Below are positions 9,491 to 18,041 of a stretch of DNA of 54,558 bases, one piece after another. The notes under the pieces are model-generated. The model had not been told where the DNA came from and searched no databases. It saw nothing but the letters and a program-made list of their open reading frames with translations. The translations under genes were made by a program, and so were the position numbers. The stretch spans positions 1 to 54,558 of the forward strand of contig CAIOBP010000114.1 of the NCBI GenBank assembly GCA_903856295.1, given 5' to 3'. Each line of letters starts with the position of its first letter. Position 1 is the stretch's first letter. The DNA comes from an uncultured Rhodospirillales bacterium. Its GTDB lineage: Bacteria; Pseudomonadota; Alphaproteobacteria; Azospirillales; Azospirillaceae.

Positions 9491-10393
9491 ATGACCGAGT
9501 CTCGTCCAAGAATTCTGGTGGTCGACGATATTACTGCGAACATCAAAATTCTCGGCGCCATCCTGCGGCAGGACCACGAAATTCTCGTCGCCAGCAACGG
9601 TGCCGAAGCGCTGGAGATCGCGCTGGCCGAGTTGCCCGACGTGATTCTCCTCGACGTCATGATGCCGGACATGGATGGTTACGAGGTCTGCCGGCGGCTG
9701 AAGAACGATCCCCGGACCGTCGGGATTCCGGTGATCTTCATTTCGGCGATGAACGAGGTCGAGGACGAAGCGCGCGGCCTGGAGGTCGGCGGGCTCGACT
9801 ACATCGTCAAGCCGGTCAATGCCCCGATCGTCAGGGCCCGGGTGCGGATTCATCTGGAGCTGAAGCGCCAGCGCGAGCTGTTGCAGCGGATCTCGATGAT
9901 CGACGGTCTGACCGGCATCGCCAACCGCCGCCAGTTCGACGAAGTGCTGGCGAGCGAGTGGCGGCGCTGCCATCGCAGCGCCTCGTATTTGTCGCTGATC
10001 ATGGTCGATGTCGATTTCTTCAAGCATTACAACGATCAGTACGGGCATCTCGCCGGGGATGAATGCCTGAAGGCCGTGGCTGAGGCGATGGCCGGGCAGG
10101 TCCGCCGCTCCGCCGACCGGCTCGCCCGCTTCGGCGGCGAGGAGTTCGCCTGCCTGCTTCCCGACACCGGCGCCAACGCGGCCTACGCCATGGCCCAGCG
10201 GCTGCGGGAGGCGGTGTCGGAGCTTGGCATCGCTCATGCCTGTTCGGCGGTGAGCGAGCACGTTACCATCAGTCTCGGTGTCGCCAGTCTGATTCCCGAG
10301 AACGGCGACGGCGCTTTCCGTTTGATCGATCTGGCCGACCGCGGCCTCTATCACGCCAAGCAGCATGGTCGCAATCAGGTGGCGGTGATATAG
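9491..10393 (+). CDS. Response regulator diguanylate cyclase (REC-GGDEF)
   Basis: Makes cyclic di-GMP under phosphorelay control. The 300-residue protein has a receiver domain (1-120) with acidic pair Asp12-Asp13, phosphoacceptor Asp55 (LLDVMMPD) and Lys107 (VKP). A GGDEF domain (135-300) follows, with an intact GGEEF signature at 215-219, so it should be catalytically active. The RxxD inhibitory I-site (RSAD, 206-209) sits five residues before it, implying product feedback. It resembles a one-REC version of PleD. No kinase gene is adjacent; the nearest is the PAS kinase at 12483-14477 on the other strand. The start ATG follows an AGCGAGAGCGTCCG stretch. Confidence 0.93.
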   Translation: MTESRPRILVVDDITANIKILGAILRQDHEILVASNGAEALEIALAELPDVILLDVMMPDMDGYEVCRRLKNDPRTVGIPVIFISAMNEVEDEARGLEVGGLDYIVKPVNAPIVRARVRIHLELKRQRELLQRISMIDGLTGIANRRQFDEVLASEWRRCHRSASYLSLIMVDVDFFKHYNDQYGHLAGDECLKAVAEAMAGQVRRSADRLARFGGEEFACLLPDTGANAAYAMAQRLREAVSELGIAHACSAVSEHVTISLGVASLIPENGDGAFRLIDLADRGLYHAKQHGRNQVAVI

Positions 10394-10533
10394 GGGGCAA
10401 TCGGGCGATATAGGGGAGAGTGCGGAGCCAGCCGCCGCGATGGATTTTCGCCGGGGGATCGGCTAGGGTCCCCGGATCGCCGGGTTGTCCGCTCCGGCAG
10501 TCTCCGCAACAGATTTCTCCGGTCGCCAACATC

Positions 10534-11703
10534 ATGTCCGCTGTGTCCAAGGGTCGGGTGCTCCAGGTGCTGGAGACCTATCTGCCGCTGATCGGTGGCG
10601 CCGAGTTCCATCTCCATTACTTGACCCAGAACCTGATCGCCCAGGGCTGGGAGGTCGAGATCGTCACCGGGCCGGCCGATGACGGCACCGTCGAGCATCG
10701 GGATATCTGCCCGGTGCACCGCTTGCCCCATGCGGTGGGACGGCGGGCGCTGCCCTATGTCTTCGTCTGGCTGCTGCGCTTCGTGCGGATGTTCCCGCGT
10801 TTCGACGTCATTCACGTCCACCACACCTCGTTTTTGTCGTTCGTGGCGGTGATTGCCGGTTGGTTCACCGGCAAGCGCATCGTCGTGACCCTGCACGGGT
10901 TGGGCGTGCTCGACAGCGGCGTCAATAATTGCCCGATCCGCCGGATCTATCGCTGGCTTTCGATGAAGGGGGCGGGGCGGATCATCGCCACCAGCGAGGA
11001 AATGACCGCCGTCGCGGTGCGCTTCGTGCCGCGCGACCGGGTGGTCGAGATCACCAACGGCGTCGACACCGAACGCTTCGCCCCAACCGGCGACCGCAGC
11101 TTCGAGGGCGTGGCCGGGACGCTGCGCCTCGCCACCCTGCGCCGGATGAACCCCAAGAACGGCGTCCATTTCGTGATCGACGCCCTGGGGCTGGCCGGGG
11201 AGCGGCTGACCTTCTTTCTGCGCATGGCCGGGGACGGGCCGCTGCGCCCGGCCATCGAATCCGGCATCGCCGAGTTCGGTCTGGGGCAGCGGGTGAGGTT
11301 CGAGGGCTTTCTCAATCACGGTCAGGTCAAGCCGCTGCTCGATCAGACCGATGTCGCGATGTTCCTCTCCACCGCCGAATCGACCAGTCTCGCGGCGCTG
11401 GAATGCATGGCCATGGGGTGTATCGTGGTGTGCAGCAATGCCGGCGCCTTCCCGCTGTTCGTGCAGAACGGCATGACCGGCTTCATCGTCGACCTGTTCG
11501 AGCAGGGCCAGTCGGACTATGCGGCGCCGATGCATCTCGAGCCCTGGCAGACTGAGCGGGTCGCCGAAACCCTGATCGCGATCCAAGCCATGCCGGCCGC
11601 CGAGTTGCGGCGGATCTCCGAGGCGGCGCGCGCCTATGTCCGTGCCCATTTCGATTGGTCGGTGATCACCGCCACCACCGTCGCCCAGGCCTACCGCCGC
11701 TAA
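10534..11703 (+). CDS. Glycosyltransferase family 4
   Basis: Retaining GT-B glycosyltransferase, 389 residues from the ATG at 10534. The start was chosen because the protein then begins RVLQVLETYLPLIGGAEFH, the usual N-terminal nucleotide-sugar fold with a GGAE loop; the frame stays open upstream to 10420 but that part is not conserved-looking. Domain 2 contains TNGVDTERFAP and the E-x7-E motif (AESTSLAALECMAMG) that contacts the donor sugar. It probably acts on a cell-surface polysaccharide or lipid-linked glycan. It lies alone, about 140 bases after the diguanylate cyclase, so c-di-GMP control of glycan synthesis is possible but unproven. The ribosome binding site is weak. Confidence 0.9.
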   Translation: MSAVSKGRVLQVLETYLPLIGGAEFHLHYLTQNLIAQGWEVEIVTGPADDGTVEHRDICPVHRLPHAVGRRALPYVFVWLLRFVRMFPRFDVIHVHHTSFLSFVAVIAGWFTGKRIVVTLHGLGVLDSGVNNCPIRRIYRWLSMKGAGRIIATSEEMTAVAVRFVPRDRVVEITNGVDTERFAPTGDRSFEGVAGTLRLATLRRMNPKNGVHFVIDALGLAGERLTFFLRMAGDGPLRPAIESGIAEFGLGQRVRFEGFLNHGQVKPLLDQTDVAMFLSTAESTSLAALECMAMGCIVVCSNAGAFPLFVQNGMTGFIVDLFEQGQSDYAAPMHLEPWQTERVAETLIAIQAMPAAELRRISEAARAYVRAHFDWSVITATTVAQAYRR

Positions 11704-11714
11704 CGTCCCGGTTT

Positions 11715-11756
11715 CCAAAGGCCTCGGCCTTTGGCGGGTCCAGGGCGGAGCCCTGG
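11715..11756. terminator. Double-hairpin intergenic element after the GT4 gene
   Basis: Two adjacent hairpins: a 9-bp stem with a 2-base loop (11715-11734, CCAAAGGCC/GGCCTTTGG) and a 7-bp stem with a 3-base loop (11740-11756, CCAGGGC/GCCCTGG). They lie between the convergent GT4 gene and the yafQ-like toxin gene. There is no T-tract, so it is either a weak terminator or a REP-like repeat. The element at 39900-39950 has a similar design. Confidence 0.55.
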
Positions 11757-11791
11757 AAGCGGCGCCGTTCCGCCTCCGGGAACCGGGCAGA

Positions 11792-12082
11792 TCAGCCAAA
11801 CAGTTCCGAATGGGTCCCGGCCCGGACGAAGATCACCTCCTCGTTCAATCCCTGCCCGGTCAGTCGGTAAATAAGAAGAAAATCGCCACCAATATGACAT
11901 TCGCGGTGGTCCGCCCAGTGACCGCTCAATGGATAATCTCGCCACTCCGGGCCAAGCGGACCATTATTGGCGACGATCAAGGACATCGCTTCCTTGAGCC
12001 CGTTCATGTCGTAGCGTCCGGAACGGGACAGTCTGACCCAATCCTTGATGAAGTCACTGTCGCGATCGGATCGGCGAGGCAT
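11792..12082 (-). CDS. yafQ: YafQ/RelE-family mRNA interferase toxin
   Basis: Toxin half of a type II toxin-antitoxin pair, a ribosome-dependent mRNA endonuclease family. From the ATG at 12082 the product is 96 residues, close to E. coli YafQ (92). The key residues match: His63 and Asp67 in HRECHIGGDFLLIYRL, and the C-terminal His91 plus Phe95 in GTHSELFG; the YafQ counterparts are His63, Asp67, His87 and Phe91. The gene overlaps the end of the antitoxin gene by 29 bases, so the toxin is translated behind it. An upstream start at 12121 in the same frame would lie deep inside the antitoxin gene and is unlikely. The product appears intact and active. Confidence 0.88.
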   Translation of the reverse strand: MPRRSDRDSDFIKDWVRLSRSGRYDMNGLKEAMSLIVANNGPLGPEWRDYPLSGHWADHRECHIGGDFLLIYRLTGQGLNEEVIFVRAGTHSELFG

Positions 12083-12359
12083 CGCCGCCCGTTTGTCGTC
12101 CGGCCTCTTCCTCAATGTCATTGATCAAATTCTCAAAAGTATCAAATCGGGCACTTCTAATTTCGCGAGCCCGGAGCATGGCCGCCCTGGTCTCGGCATT
12201 GGGAACAACAAGCTCGTATGGGAGCGCGCCGTCTTTGGCGATCCTGGTCATCAGCATGCGGATGACGTCCGCAACCGTCAGGCCAATTTCGTCGAGCACC
12301 GAGATGGCGCGTTGCTCGATATCCCGATCAACCCGTGCCCGGACCAAGGTCGTTGTCAT
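12054..12359 (-). CDS. dinJ: DinJ/RelB-family antitoxin
   Basis: Antitoxin of the pair, 101 residues. The N-terminal ribbon-helix-helix part (VRARVDRDIEQRAISVLDEIGLTVADVIRMLMTRIAKDGALPYEL) is the classic RelB/DinJ DNA-binding domain, and the C-terminal region that wraps the toxin contains FDTFENLINDIEEEAG. The tail is about 15 residues longer than in E. coli DinJ and ends in the sequence shared with the toxin start. It is first in the operon, next to a strong set of palindromes at 12383-12414 that it probably binds, giving conditional-cooperativity autoregulation. Confidence 0.9.
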   Translation of the reverse strand: MTTTLVRARVDRDIEQRAISVLDEIGLTVADVIRMLMTRIAKDGALPYELVVPNAETRAAMLRAREIRSARFDTFENLINDIEEEAGRQTGGDASPIRSRQ

Positions 12360-12382
12360 AAAAATCCCCGTTCTTCTGCTCT

Positions 12383-12414
12383 CTCAATATTGAGCATATA
12401 TGTGCTCAATTGAG
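12383..12414. promoter_or_regulatory. Overlapping palindromes, likely DinJ-YafQ operator
   Basis: Three overlapping inverted repeats lie 24-55 bases upstream of the antitoxin start: CTCAATATTGAG (12383-12394), TTGAGCA-N6-TGCTCAA (12390-12409) and CTCAATTGAG (12405-12414). Each is built from the half-site CTCAA/TTGAG. The region is AT-rich in an otherwise GC-rich window. Ribbon-helix-helix antitoxins bind such paired half-sites cooperatively, so this is very probably the autoregulatory operator. Confidence 0.65.
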
Positions 12415-12482
12415 CCGAAGATCAATCCCTCTCGTGACGGTCAGAGCGCGGTGTGCGTCCGGCCTTCGGCGTCCAGACCCCG

Positions 12483-14477
12483 TTACCCCTGTTGGCTGAG
12501 GACCCGTGAGGCGGGGAAGCGCATGTGGGCGGTGGTGCCGTGGCCGATTTCGCTCTCGATTTCGAGGGAGCCGCCGTGCAACTCCATCAGGTTGCGGCTG
12601 ATCGCGAGGCCGAGGCCGGTGCCTTCGATCTTGCGCGAGAGGCGCGAGTCGGCCTGCTGGAACGGCTCGAAGATGCGCGGCAGCATCTCGGGGTTGATGC
12701 CGGGGCCGCTGTCGATGACCGAAATCAGCATCTGACCGTCCTCCCCGACCCGGGCGCTGACGGTGACGCTGCCGCCGCGCGGCGTGAACTTGACGCTGTT
12801 GGACAGCAGGTTGAGCAGCACCTGCATCACCGAACGCCGGTCGGCCGAGATGCGCTGGGCGCGGCCGGCGATGCGGGCGCCGACCGTCAGTTCGCCGTGA
12901 TCGGCCCGCGCCCGCACCATGGTCAGGCAGGACTCGACCACCGAGGCGATGTCGATGGTCTCCTCGATCAACTCGAAGCGGCCGGCCTCGATGCGCGCCA
13001 TGTCGAGCAGATCGTTGATGATGCCCAGCAGATGCTGGCCGCTCTCGAAAATGGTTTCGGCGTATTCGACGTAGCGCGGGGCCAGCGGCCCGAACAGTTC
13101 GCGCTTGAGAATCTCGGAAAAGCCGATGATGGCGTTGAGCGGCGTGCGCAACTCGTGGCTCATATGGGCGAGGAACTCGCTCTTGGCGCGGTTGGCGAGT
13201 TCGGCCTGGCTCTTGGCGGCGAGCAGGGCGCTTTCGGTGCTCTTGCGCTCGGCGATGTCGCGAATCACGCCGACGAAGGAGCGCCGGCCGCGAGGGCCGC
13301 CCGTGGCGCCGAAATATTCGCCCTGATCGAGGATTTCGGTGATGGCCAGCTCGATCGGCACCAGCGAGCCGTCCTTGCGCTGGGCCACCAGTTCCCGTTC
13401 CCTGCCGACGTTGCGCTCCGGGCCGCCGCGCCGGAAGTTGTTCATGATCGAGTCGTGCCGGTCCTGGAAGGACTGGGGCATCAGGATCGCGAGGCTGCGG
13501 CCGATCACCTCATAGGCGCGCCAGCCGAACAGGCGTTCGGCGGCGTCGTTGAAGGTCTCGATCACCCCTTGTTCGTCGGCGGTGATCACGGCGTCGAACA
13601 TCGAGGACAGGATCGCGTGCATGCGGTTGGCGAAGGCCAGCAGCGCCGCCTCGGTGCGCCGCCGCTCGGTGATATCTTTGAAGATGCTGATCACCAGCAG
13701 CCGGCCGTTCCAGCCCATGGTGGTGCTGGTGATTTCCACCGGCACCGTGCTGCCGTCGGAGCGGCGCACCAGCACTTCGCTGGTCTGACGGCCGACCTGA
13801 TGGGCGCGGTGGCAGAACAGCTCCCAGTAATGGTCGCGTTCGTCGTCGGGGTGAAGCAGTGCCTGGGAGGCGCCGATGATCTCGTCGACCGGCCGCTGGA
13901 TCAGGTCCCCGGCCTGCTGGTTGCAGTTGACCACGATGCCGGTCTCGGCGTCGGCGACGAACACCGCTTCACCCGAAACCTCGAAGATGCGGCAGAAGAA
14001 GCGGTCGGCGTCGGCGGCGCTGACCCGGGCGAGCCGGCCTTCCGCGGCGGCGTCGGCCGGCGGGGTCGGCAGTGGCGCCGGCCGGTAGAGCGGCATCAGG
14101 GCGGCTCTGGCGGCGGCGGCGTCGGGCATGGCGTCGATCAGGGCGAAGATGCCGAGCGGCGTGCCCTCGTCGCTGTAGATCGGCGTCCGGCTCTCGATCA
14201 CCGTGACGACGTGGCCGTCGCGATGGAGATAGCGGGCGGGAACCGGGACGTTGCCGCCGCCGCCATCGGCCAGCAGGCGCGCCCGCTCGGCGGCTCTGAT
14301 CTTGCGGTCTTCGGGCGGAATGATCGTTTCGCCCAGGCTGCCGCGCAATTCGATGTCGTTATAATCGAGGGTCCGGCAGAAGGCCGGGTTGGTCGCCAGG
14401 ATCTGCCCGCTCACACCGGTAACCACCACACCCTTCGGTGATCGCCTGAATGTCGACGCGAGTTTTTCCGGATACAT
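12483..14477 (-). CDS. Multi-PAS sensor histidine kinase
   Basis: Soluble sensor kinase; no membrane segments are seen. From the ATG at 14477 it has 664 residues (a GTG at 14525 would add 16). Three PAS domains follow one another: about 7-115, 155-275 (ending VISIFKDITERRR) and 285-415 (ending IRDIAERKST). A HisKA domain has phosphoacceptor His441 in HMSHELRTPLNAIIGFSEIL, and the HATPase domain has the N box (NLLSNSVKFTPRGG), G1 (DSGPGI) and G2 (GTGLGLAIS) motifs. All catalytic motifs are intact. No response regulator is adjacent, so it is an orphan kinase; the REC-GGDEF protein at 9491-10393 and the HPt protein at 49891-50583 are possible partners by function only. Confidence 0.92.
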   Translation of the reverse strand: MYPEKLASTFRRSPKGVVVTGVSGQILATNPAFCRTLDYNDIELRGSLGETIIPPEDRKIRAAERARLLADGGGGNVPVPARYLHRDGHVVTVIESRTPIYSDEGTPLGIFALIDAMPDAAAARAALMPLYRPAPLPTPPADAAAEGRLARVSAADADRFFCRIFEVSGEAVFVADAETGIVVNCNQQAGDLIQRPVDEIIGASQALLHPDDERDHYWELFCHRAHQVGRQTSEVLVRRSDGSTVPVEITSTTMGWNGRLLVISIFKDITERRRTEAALLAFANRMHAILSSMFDAVITADEQGVIETFNDAAERLFGWRAYEVIGRSLAILMPQSFQDRHDSIMNNFRRGGPERNVGRERELVAQRKDGSLVPIELAITEILDQGEYFGATGGPRGRRSFVGVIRDIAERKSTESALLAAKSQAELANRAKSEFLAHMSHELRTPLNAIIGFSEILKRELFGPLAPRYVEYAETIFESGQHLLGIINDLLDMARIEAGRFELIEETIDIASVVESCLTMVRARADHGELTVGARIAGRAQRISADRRSVMQVLLNLLSNSVKFTPRGGSVTVSARVGEDGQMLISVIDSGPGINPEMLPRIFEPFQQADSRLSRKIEGTGLGLAISRNLMELHGGSLEIESEIGHGTTAHMRFPASRVLSQQG

Positions 14478-14646
14478 CGAGCGGTGCCTTGCCAACCCTG
14501 TCCAGGTCGCGGGCGGGTGACCCACCGGAAGGTAATAGCTTGGTCATATCAGGCATGCAAGGCGGCAATCGAAGATAATGACCGCCCGCCCGGGCTCCGA
14601 CTGGCCCTGACGTCCGTGCCCGCGAAGCGCGGGCGGCGGCAGGGGG

Positions 14647-15630
14647 TCAGCCGGGCGCGAGGGTCAGCACCATCTTGCCGGTGGCGCGGCGGTCGACCAG
14701 GGTCTGGAGCGCCTCGGAGACCTGCTCCAGGGGAAAGCTGCGGGAAACCAGCGGTTTGAGTTTGCCATCCTGGAACCAGGCGAACAGTTGCGCGAAACTC
14801 TCGGCCACCAGCTCCGGAGCGTGGCGGCGGTAGGAGCCCCAGTACAGCCCGATCACCGAACAATTCTTGACCAACAGCAGATTGGCGGGAATCTGCGGTG
14901 TGGTGCCGCTGGCGAAGCCGATGGCCAGCAGCCGCGCGCCCCAGGCGACGGAGCGCAGGCTCTTGTCGAAGACCTCGCCACCGACCGGATCATAAACGAC
15001 ATCGGCGCCGCGCTCGCCGGTCAGGGCGCGCACCCGCTCGCGGATGTCCTCGGTTTTGGTGTCGATCAGATGGTCGGCGCCGTGGGCGGCCGGAATCTCC
15101 AGCCGGTCGCGGCCGTTGGCGGTGGCGATCACGGTGGCGCCCAGCGCCTTGCCGATTTCGACCGCGGTCAGGCCGACTCCGCCGGCGGCGCCATGGACCA
15201 GCAGGGTTTCGCCGGCCTTCAGGTTGGCGCGTTCCCACAGCGCGATGTGCGAGGTGCCATAGGCGATCGGGAACGAGGCGGCGGTGGCGAAATCCATGGA
15301 CTCGGGAATCGGAAACACGTCCTCGGCGCGGGCCAGAACCTGCTCGGCGAAGCCGCCATGGTCGAGCACCGCCATCACCCGCTGGCCGGGCGCGAAGCCC
15401 GCGACTCCGGAGCCGCATTCCAGCACCGTGCCCGCGACCTCAAGGCCGGGGGAGAAAGGAAATACGGGCTTTTCCTGATACTTGCCGGCGATCATCAGGG
15501 TGTCGGCGAAGTTCAGCCCGGCGGCGGCGACCTGGAGGCGCACCTGTCCCGGTCCGGGCGAGGGGGGAGGAATCTCCATGATCGAGAGGGAAGACGGCCC
15601 GCCCCAGCCTTGACACAAAACCGCTCGCAT
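14647..15630 (-). CDS. Zinc-free NADPH:quinone oxidoreductase (MDR superfamily)
   Basis: Predicted NADPH-dependent reductase of quinones or conjugated carbonyls. From the ATG at 15630 it has 327 residues, the usual length. The start is supported by a strong AAGGGAAGCGAAGG ribosome site, while the longer open frame to 15801 has no such support. The N-terminal GroES-like domain carries GLNFADTLMIAGKYQ and the nucleotide-binding domain carries HGAAGGVGLTAVEIGKALG. Structural-zinc cysteines of alcohol dehydrogenases are absent, as expected for this family. It is divergently arranged with the TrmH-like gene across 100 bases. Confidence 0.9.
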   Translation of the reverse strand: MRAVLCQGWGGPSSLSIMEIPPPSPGPGQVRLQVAAAGLNFADTLMIAGKYQEKPVFPFSPGLEVAGTVLECGSGVAGFAPGQRVMAVLDHGGFAEQVLARAEDVFPIPESMDFATAASFPIAYGTSHIALWERANLKAGETLLVHGAAGGVGLTAVEIGKALGATVIATANGRDRLEIPAAHGADHLIDTKTEDIRERVRALTGERGADVVYDPVGGEVFDKSLRSVAWGARLLAIGFASGTTPQIPANLLLVKNCSVIGLYWGSYRRHAPELVAESFAQLFAWFQDGKLKPLVSRSFPLEQVSEALQTLVDRRATGKMVLTLAPG

Positions 15631-15730
15631 CCTTCGCTTCCCTTCAGATTGTCCCCTCGCGCACTCCAGCTTGCCCGCGACGCGCCGGCAGTGCAAGCTG
15701 ACAGGCTTGATCGGGGATGAACGCGAAAGG

Positions 15731-16297
15731 ATGAACGGCGTGGCCAGAGGATATTTCGCTGTTGGCGTCGAGGGGATCAGCAAGCCGGGCAATCTCGGCA
15801 ATCTTCTGCGTTCGGCTCACGCTTTCGGCGCCAGCTTCGCCTTCGCGGTGACGCCGTCGCTGGACACTCGGGAAATGCATCTGGTCGATACCTCGGACAG
15901 CGAGTCCAGCCTGCCATTCTACACCTATCCCGACGTCGCCTCGCTGGTATTGCCCCGCGATTGCTGTCTGGTCGGGGTGGAGTTGCTCGACGAGGCGGTG
16001 GAACTGCCCAGTTTCCGCCATCCCACCCGTGCCGCCTACGTGCTGGGTCCGGAGCGCGGCGAGTTGTCGCCGGCCCTGGCCGGGCGCTGCCAGTTTCTGG
16101 TGAAAATTCCGACCCGGTTCTGCGTCAATGTCGGAGTCGCGGGGGCGTTGGTGATGTACGACCGCATGGTCTGTCTCGGCCGCTACGCGGAACGGCCGGT
16201 GCGCGTCGGTGGCCCGACCGAGGGCACCGCCACGCACATTCACGGCAAGCAGAAAATCAGGAACCGGGTGCGCAAGCACGCCTCACGCGACTCGTGA
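15731..16297 (+). CDS. TrmH/SpoU-family RNA methyltransferase
   Basis: S-adenosylmethionine-dependent 2'-O-ribose methyltransferase of the knotted SPOUT class, 188 residues from the ATG at 15731 (AAAGG site just before it). The three family motifs are visible: motif 1 NLGNLLRSAHAFGA with the conserved Asn and Arg, motif 2 YVLGPERGELS, and motif 3 FCVNVGVAGALVMYDRM, which forms the cofactor knot. It lacks the N-terminal RNA-binding extension of RlmB-type enzymes. The C-terminal HIHGKQKIRNRVRKH is basic and may contact RNA. The target nucleotide (tRNA or rRNA) cannot be assigned. Confidence 0.9.
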   Translation: MNGVARGYFAVGVEGISKPGNLGNLLRSAHAFGASFAFAVTPSLDTREMHLVDTSDSESSLPFYTYPDVASLVLPRDCCLVGVELLDEAVELPSFRHPTRAAYVLGPERGELSPALAGRCQFLVKIPTRFCVNVGVAGALVMYDRMVCLGRYAERPVRVGGPTEGTATHIHGKQKIRNRVRKHASRDS

Positions 16298-16306
16298 CGC
16301 CCGGTA

Positions 16307-16735
16307 TCAGTGGCGGGTTTCAACGCTGGTCGCGGCCGCGGCGGCCAGTTCGACCTGTTCGATGATCGCGGCCGAAGGCAGGGCGCTGCCATAAAGGGCA
16401 TCGAAGCTGGTGAGGCTGGTTAGCAGGTAGTCGGCCTCGAAGTCGCTCAGGTTTTGCTGAATGTACAGCTCGGCCACGCCCTCGGGGCTGAGATTATCCA
16501 GGTCCTCGTAGGTGTCGGTCAGGGCTTTGCGCAGAGTTTCCCGCATGTCGGCAATGAAATGATTGGCCAGCTTGCGGGCCTCGCGATCGATGATTTCGGC
16601 TTCCAGGCCGATGGTGCCGCATTTCTCCGCGAGGTTTTCTCTCAGGAAGCGGGCGAAGTGCCAAACCAGAGTGCGCGTGAACTTCTTGCCGACACCGATT
16701 TCCAGATAGCAGTCCGAGGTATCGATCCTGAGCAT
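16307..16735 (-). CDS. Conserved-looking hypothetical protein
   Basis: 142-residue soluble protein of unknown function. The ATG at 16735 follows an AGGGAG ribosome site eight bases upstream and is preferred over an upstream in-frame start at 16810. It is predicted mostly helical, with a charged middle (LEAEIIDREARKLANHFIADMRETLRKALTDTYEDLD) and an Ala-rich C-terminal helix. No signal peptide, membrane segment or recognisable motif is seen. It is convergent with the TrmH-like gene, whose stop lies 9 bases away, and preceded by 268 AT-richer bases, so it is probably a single-gene unit. Function unrecognised. Confidence 0.7.
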   Translation of the reverse strand: MLRIDTSDCYLEIGVGKKFTRTLVWHFARFLRENLAEKCGTIGLEAEIIDREARKLANHFIADMRETLRKALTDTYEDLDNLSPEGVAELYIQQNLSDFEADYLLTSLTSFDALYGSALPSAAIIEQVELAAAAATSVETRH

Positions 16736-17003
16736 CGCGTTGACTCCCTGTGGCGCGGGTCTCTGATCTATGGATGATGAGCGATAAAGCTTAATGAAGT
16801 GTAAGTTCAAGGGTGGTGCGGCGTCCTGTCGCAGAAATAAATCTTTCGGAACGTTTGCATTTTATGAATATACCAGATCATTGTTTGGGAGTCACTCTCA
16901 ATCGCCGGTCTTTTGATCTGGAATCCTGATTTTGAAAATCCGGACAAATTTAAGATGATTCTTTATCCTTCCTTTTGCGCGGCCATCTTGATGGCGGCCG
17001 TTG

Positions 17004-18041
17004 TCAGCGGCCTTTCTTGATCGCATTCCGATAAAATGCCGTCATGTCACGAACCAGGACTTCGCTGGTGAAGGTGCTCTCGTAGGTCTGGCGGCCGCCT
17101 TCGATCAGGCGTTGGCAGAGCGCGGGGTCGGCGAGGCAGCGGTTGATGGCGGTGGCCAGGGCGTCGACATCGTCGGTGGGGATGAGCAGGCCGTTGCTTT
17201 CGTTTTTGCAATAGGCTTTCGGCCCGGCGGCGGCGGCGGTGATCAGGGGCACGCCGGCGGCCCAGGCCTCGACCATCACGGTGCCGAAGGGCTCGATGCG
17301 CGAGGGGAAGGTGCAGAGGGTGCTGGCGGCGAGCAGGGCGGCGCGGTCGGTGCGCCAGCCGAGCCAGCGCACCCGCTGGTCGACGCCGAGAGAGACCGCG
17401 AGCGCCTTGAGTTCGTCCTTCAGCGGCCCCTCGCCGGCCAGCCAGAGATAGGCTCCCGGCACCTGGACCAGCGCTTTCAGCAGCACGTCGAGGGCCTTGT
17501 GATAATGGAGCCGGGCCAGGGACAGCAGCACCGGCACGCCCTCGGGGGTCTCGAGGCTGGCGCGGTCGACCGGCGGCTGGGGCGGCAGATCGGCGAAGGT
17601 GTGAATGCAGGCGGTGGCTTCGGGCGGCGCGCCGCTGGCCACGATATGACGGGCCAGTTCATGGGTGACGCCGACGAAATACTGGCAGTTCTTGTAGTAT
17701 TTGAGATCGTACGGGCCGCCGAACCAGCCGATGTTGGGCGCGCCGCCCCGGGCCGGAGCATAGGAACTGGCCCGGGCCATCCAGAAGTGGCAGACATCGG
17801 GCTTGAAGTCGCGAATCGCCTTGGCGATCGTCCATTTCGTGCCCCAGCCGATCCAGGGCTGGGGAAAGCGGGCGTGGCGGACGGGAATGCCCAGCCCGTT
17901 CCACAGCGCGTCGCGCAGCGGGCTGGGGCGGCCGACGACCATCTGCTCGACCCCGGCCTTGTGCAGGGCCTGCACGCTGTCGGAGTACATGGTTTCGGCG
18001 CCGCCGTGTTCGGCTCCGGCCATGACCTGAAGAACCCTCAT
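17004..18041 (-). CDS. Glycosyltransferase family 4
   Basis: GT-B glycosyltransferase of 345 residues. The start MRVLQVMAGAEHGGAETMYSD has the usual first strand and GGAE loop. The donor-binding E-x7-E motif is in SRIEPFGTVMVEAWAAGVP, and the middle has LLSLARLHYHKALDVLLKAL. The ATG at 18041 overlaps the stop of the upstream GT9 gene by 4 bases, so the two are co-translated. With a heptosyltransferase-like partner, a role in lipopolysaccharide core or a related surface glycan is likely. The exact sugar and acceptor are not predictable. Confidence 0.9.
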   Translation of the reverse strand: MRVLQVMAGAEHGGAETMYSDSVQALHKAGVEQMVVGRPSPLRDALWNGLGIPVRHARFPQPWIGWGTKWTIAKAIRDFKPDVCHFWMARASSYAPARGGAPNIGWFGGPYDLKYYKNCQYFVGVTHELARHIVASGAPPEATACIHTFADLPPQPPVDRASLETPEGVPVLLSLARLHYHKALDVLLKALVQVPGAYLWLAGEGPLKDELKALAVSLGVDQRVRWLGWRTDRAALLAASTLCTFPSRIEPFGTVMVEAWAAGVPLITAAAAGPKAYCKNESNGLLIPTDDVDALATAINRCLADPALCQRLIEGGRQTYESTFTSEVLVRDMTAFYRNAIKKGR

